NCBI GenBank assembly: GCA_018716105.1
Contig: DVKH01000020.1
Span: 36,109 to 100,108 of the forward strand
Reading direction: 5' to 3'
DNA from: Candidatus Fimivivens faecavium
Lineage (GTDB): Bacteria > Bacillota > Clostridia > Oscillospirales > Ruminococcaceae
DNA length: 64,000 bases
Notes under the pieces: generated by a model
Database searches by the model: none
What the model saw: the letters and a program-made list of their open reading frames with translations, nothing else
What the model was told of the DNA's origin: nothing
Shown: one piece after another, positions 63,747 through 64,000 of the stretch
Numbering within the stretch: position 1 is the stretch's first letter
Layout: each line of letters starts with the position of its first letter
Program-made: the position numbers and the translations under genes

Positions 63747-64000
63747 CCATTCTTCTGCGTTTGGCAACCTGTTTGGGTAAGATTGTTTATTCGCCTTTTG
63801 CTGCATACTAATACGATTTTCCAGAACCATTTTCCGGATGGGGCCGACGCCAGCAATGCGGCCAGTGTGTTGGCCAGTTCCGGCGGCCTGCGAAGCTGTT
63901 CCGCCAGGGACTCCAAATCCATTGTGGCGGGCGCCGGTTCCTTTGGTTCCTCTGGAGGACGAACCGAACGCAGGTCGGGATTGGCATAAAAGGCGCTCTC
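63747..64000 (-). CDS. Possible 3' end of a coding region running off the right edge
   Basis: The minus strand stays open from the right edge, reading AFYANPDLRSVRPPEEPKEP and MDLESLAEQLRRPPELANTL. It then continues into sequence overlapping the tRNA-Arg terminator and tRNA itself before a stop at 63662, which is not credible for a real C-terminus. It may be a frameshifted or decayed end. I recognise no family. Confidence 0.25.

Overview
This is a GC-rich chromosomal window from a spore-forming, anaerobic-type Firmicute, most likely class Clostridia (Oscillospiraceae or a relative). Several things point there: sporulation and germination genes (spoIIP, gpr, spoVAC-spoVAD-spoVAEB), a Gram-positive zinc-lid adenylate kinase, a KOW-domain gene inside the ribosomal operon, T-box, FMN and cobalamin riboswitches, and a two-subunit iron-sulfur fumarase. 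Species cannot be named from sequence alone. Nearly everything looks like core chromosome; I see no prophage, insertion sequence, integrase or CRISPR array.

Layout. 0-10 kb: a partial ChrB-like gene, hemW-lepA, spoIIP with a small downstream partner, gpr, rpsT, the spoVA operon and a Kef-type antiporter. 10-16 kb: a GntR/FCD regulator, cca, a T-box leader with ilvA, a decayed dehydrogenase remnant and the two fumarase subunits. 16-32 kb: one long minus-strand ribosomal operon (rpsJ to rplQ) carrying secY, adk, map, a KOW gene, infA and rpoA; its promoter lies about 280 nt upstream of rpsJ and a terminator-like hairpin sits in the leader. 32-41 kb: a truncated MATE pseudogene, a secreted protein of unknown function, meaB, and the two methylmalonyl-CoA mutase subunits behind a cobalamin riboswitch. 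41-48 kb: a complete phosphate regulon (pstS-pstC-pstA-pstB-phoU-phoP-phoR) with PhoP-box-like repeats. 48-64 kb: xth, an unusual choice-of-anchor-A protein with Pro-rich and Cys-rich parts, a frameshifted phosphoesterase, a small NIF3/PII-like protein, tRNA-Pro, tRNA-Thr, tRNA-Tyr, a GLUG-repeat lipoprotein, TspO, an FMN riboswitch with ribU, a CBM9-like protein with a 41-residue membrane peptide, an orphan binding lipoprotein, an MmcQ-like protein, a pyridoxal kinase with an ECF S component, a small cationic membrane protein, a KtrB/TrkH potassium channel, a Nudix hydrolase and tRNA-Arg.

How the genes fit together. IlvA can supply 2-oxobutyrate, a precursor of propionyl-CoA and isoleucine. 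Methylmalonyl-CoA mutase with MeaB, and fumarase, belong to the succinate/propionate side of metabolism. Cobalamin, FMN and vitamin B6 each appear through a sensor, transporter or salvage gene. The most notable observations are an rpoA reading frame with no standard start codon upstream of its conserved N-terminus (AUA is the best-placed candidate), a cobalamin riboswitch with an intrinsic terminator ahead of the B12-dependent mutase itself, an apparent attenuator in the S10-operon leader, and the chimeric choice-of-anchor-A protein lacking a signal peptide.
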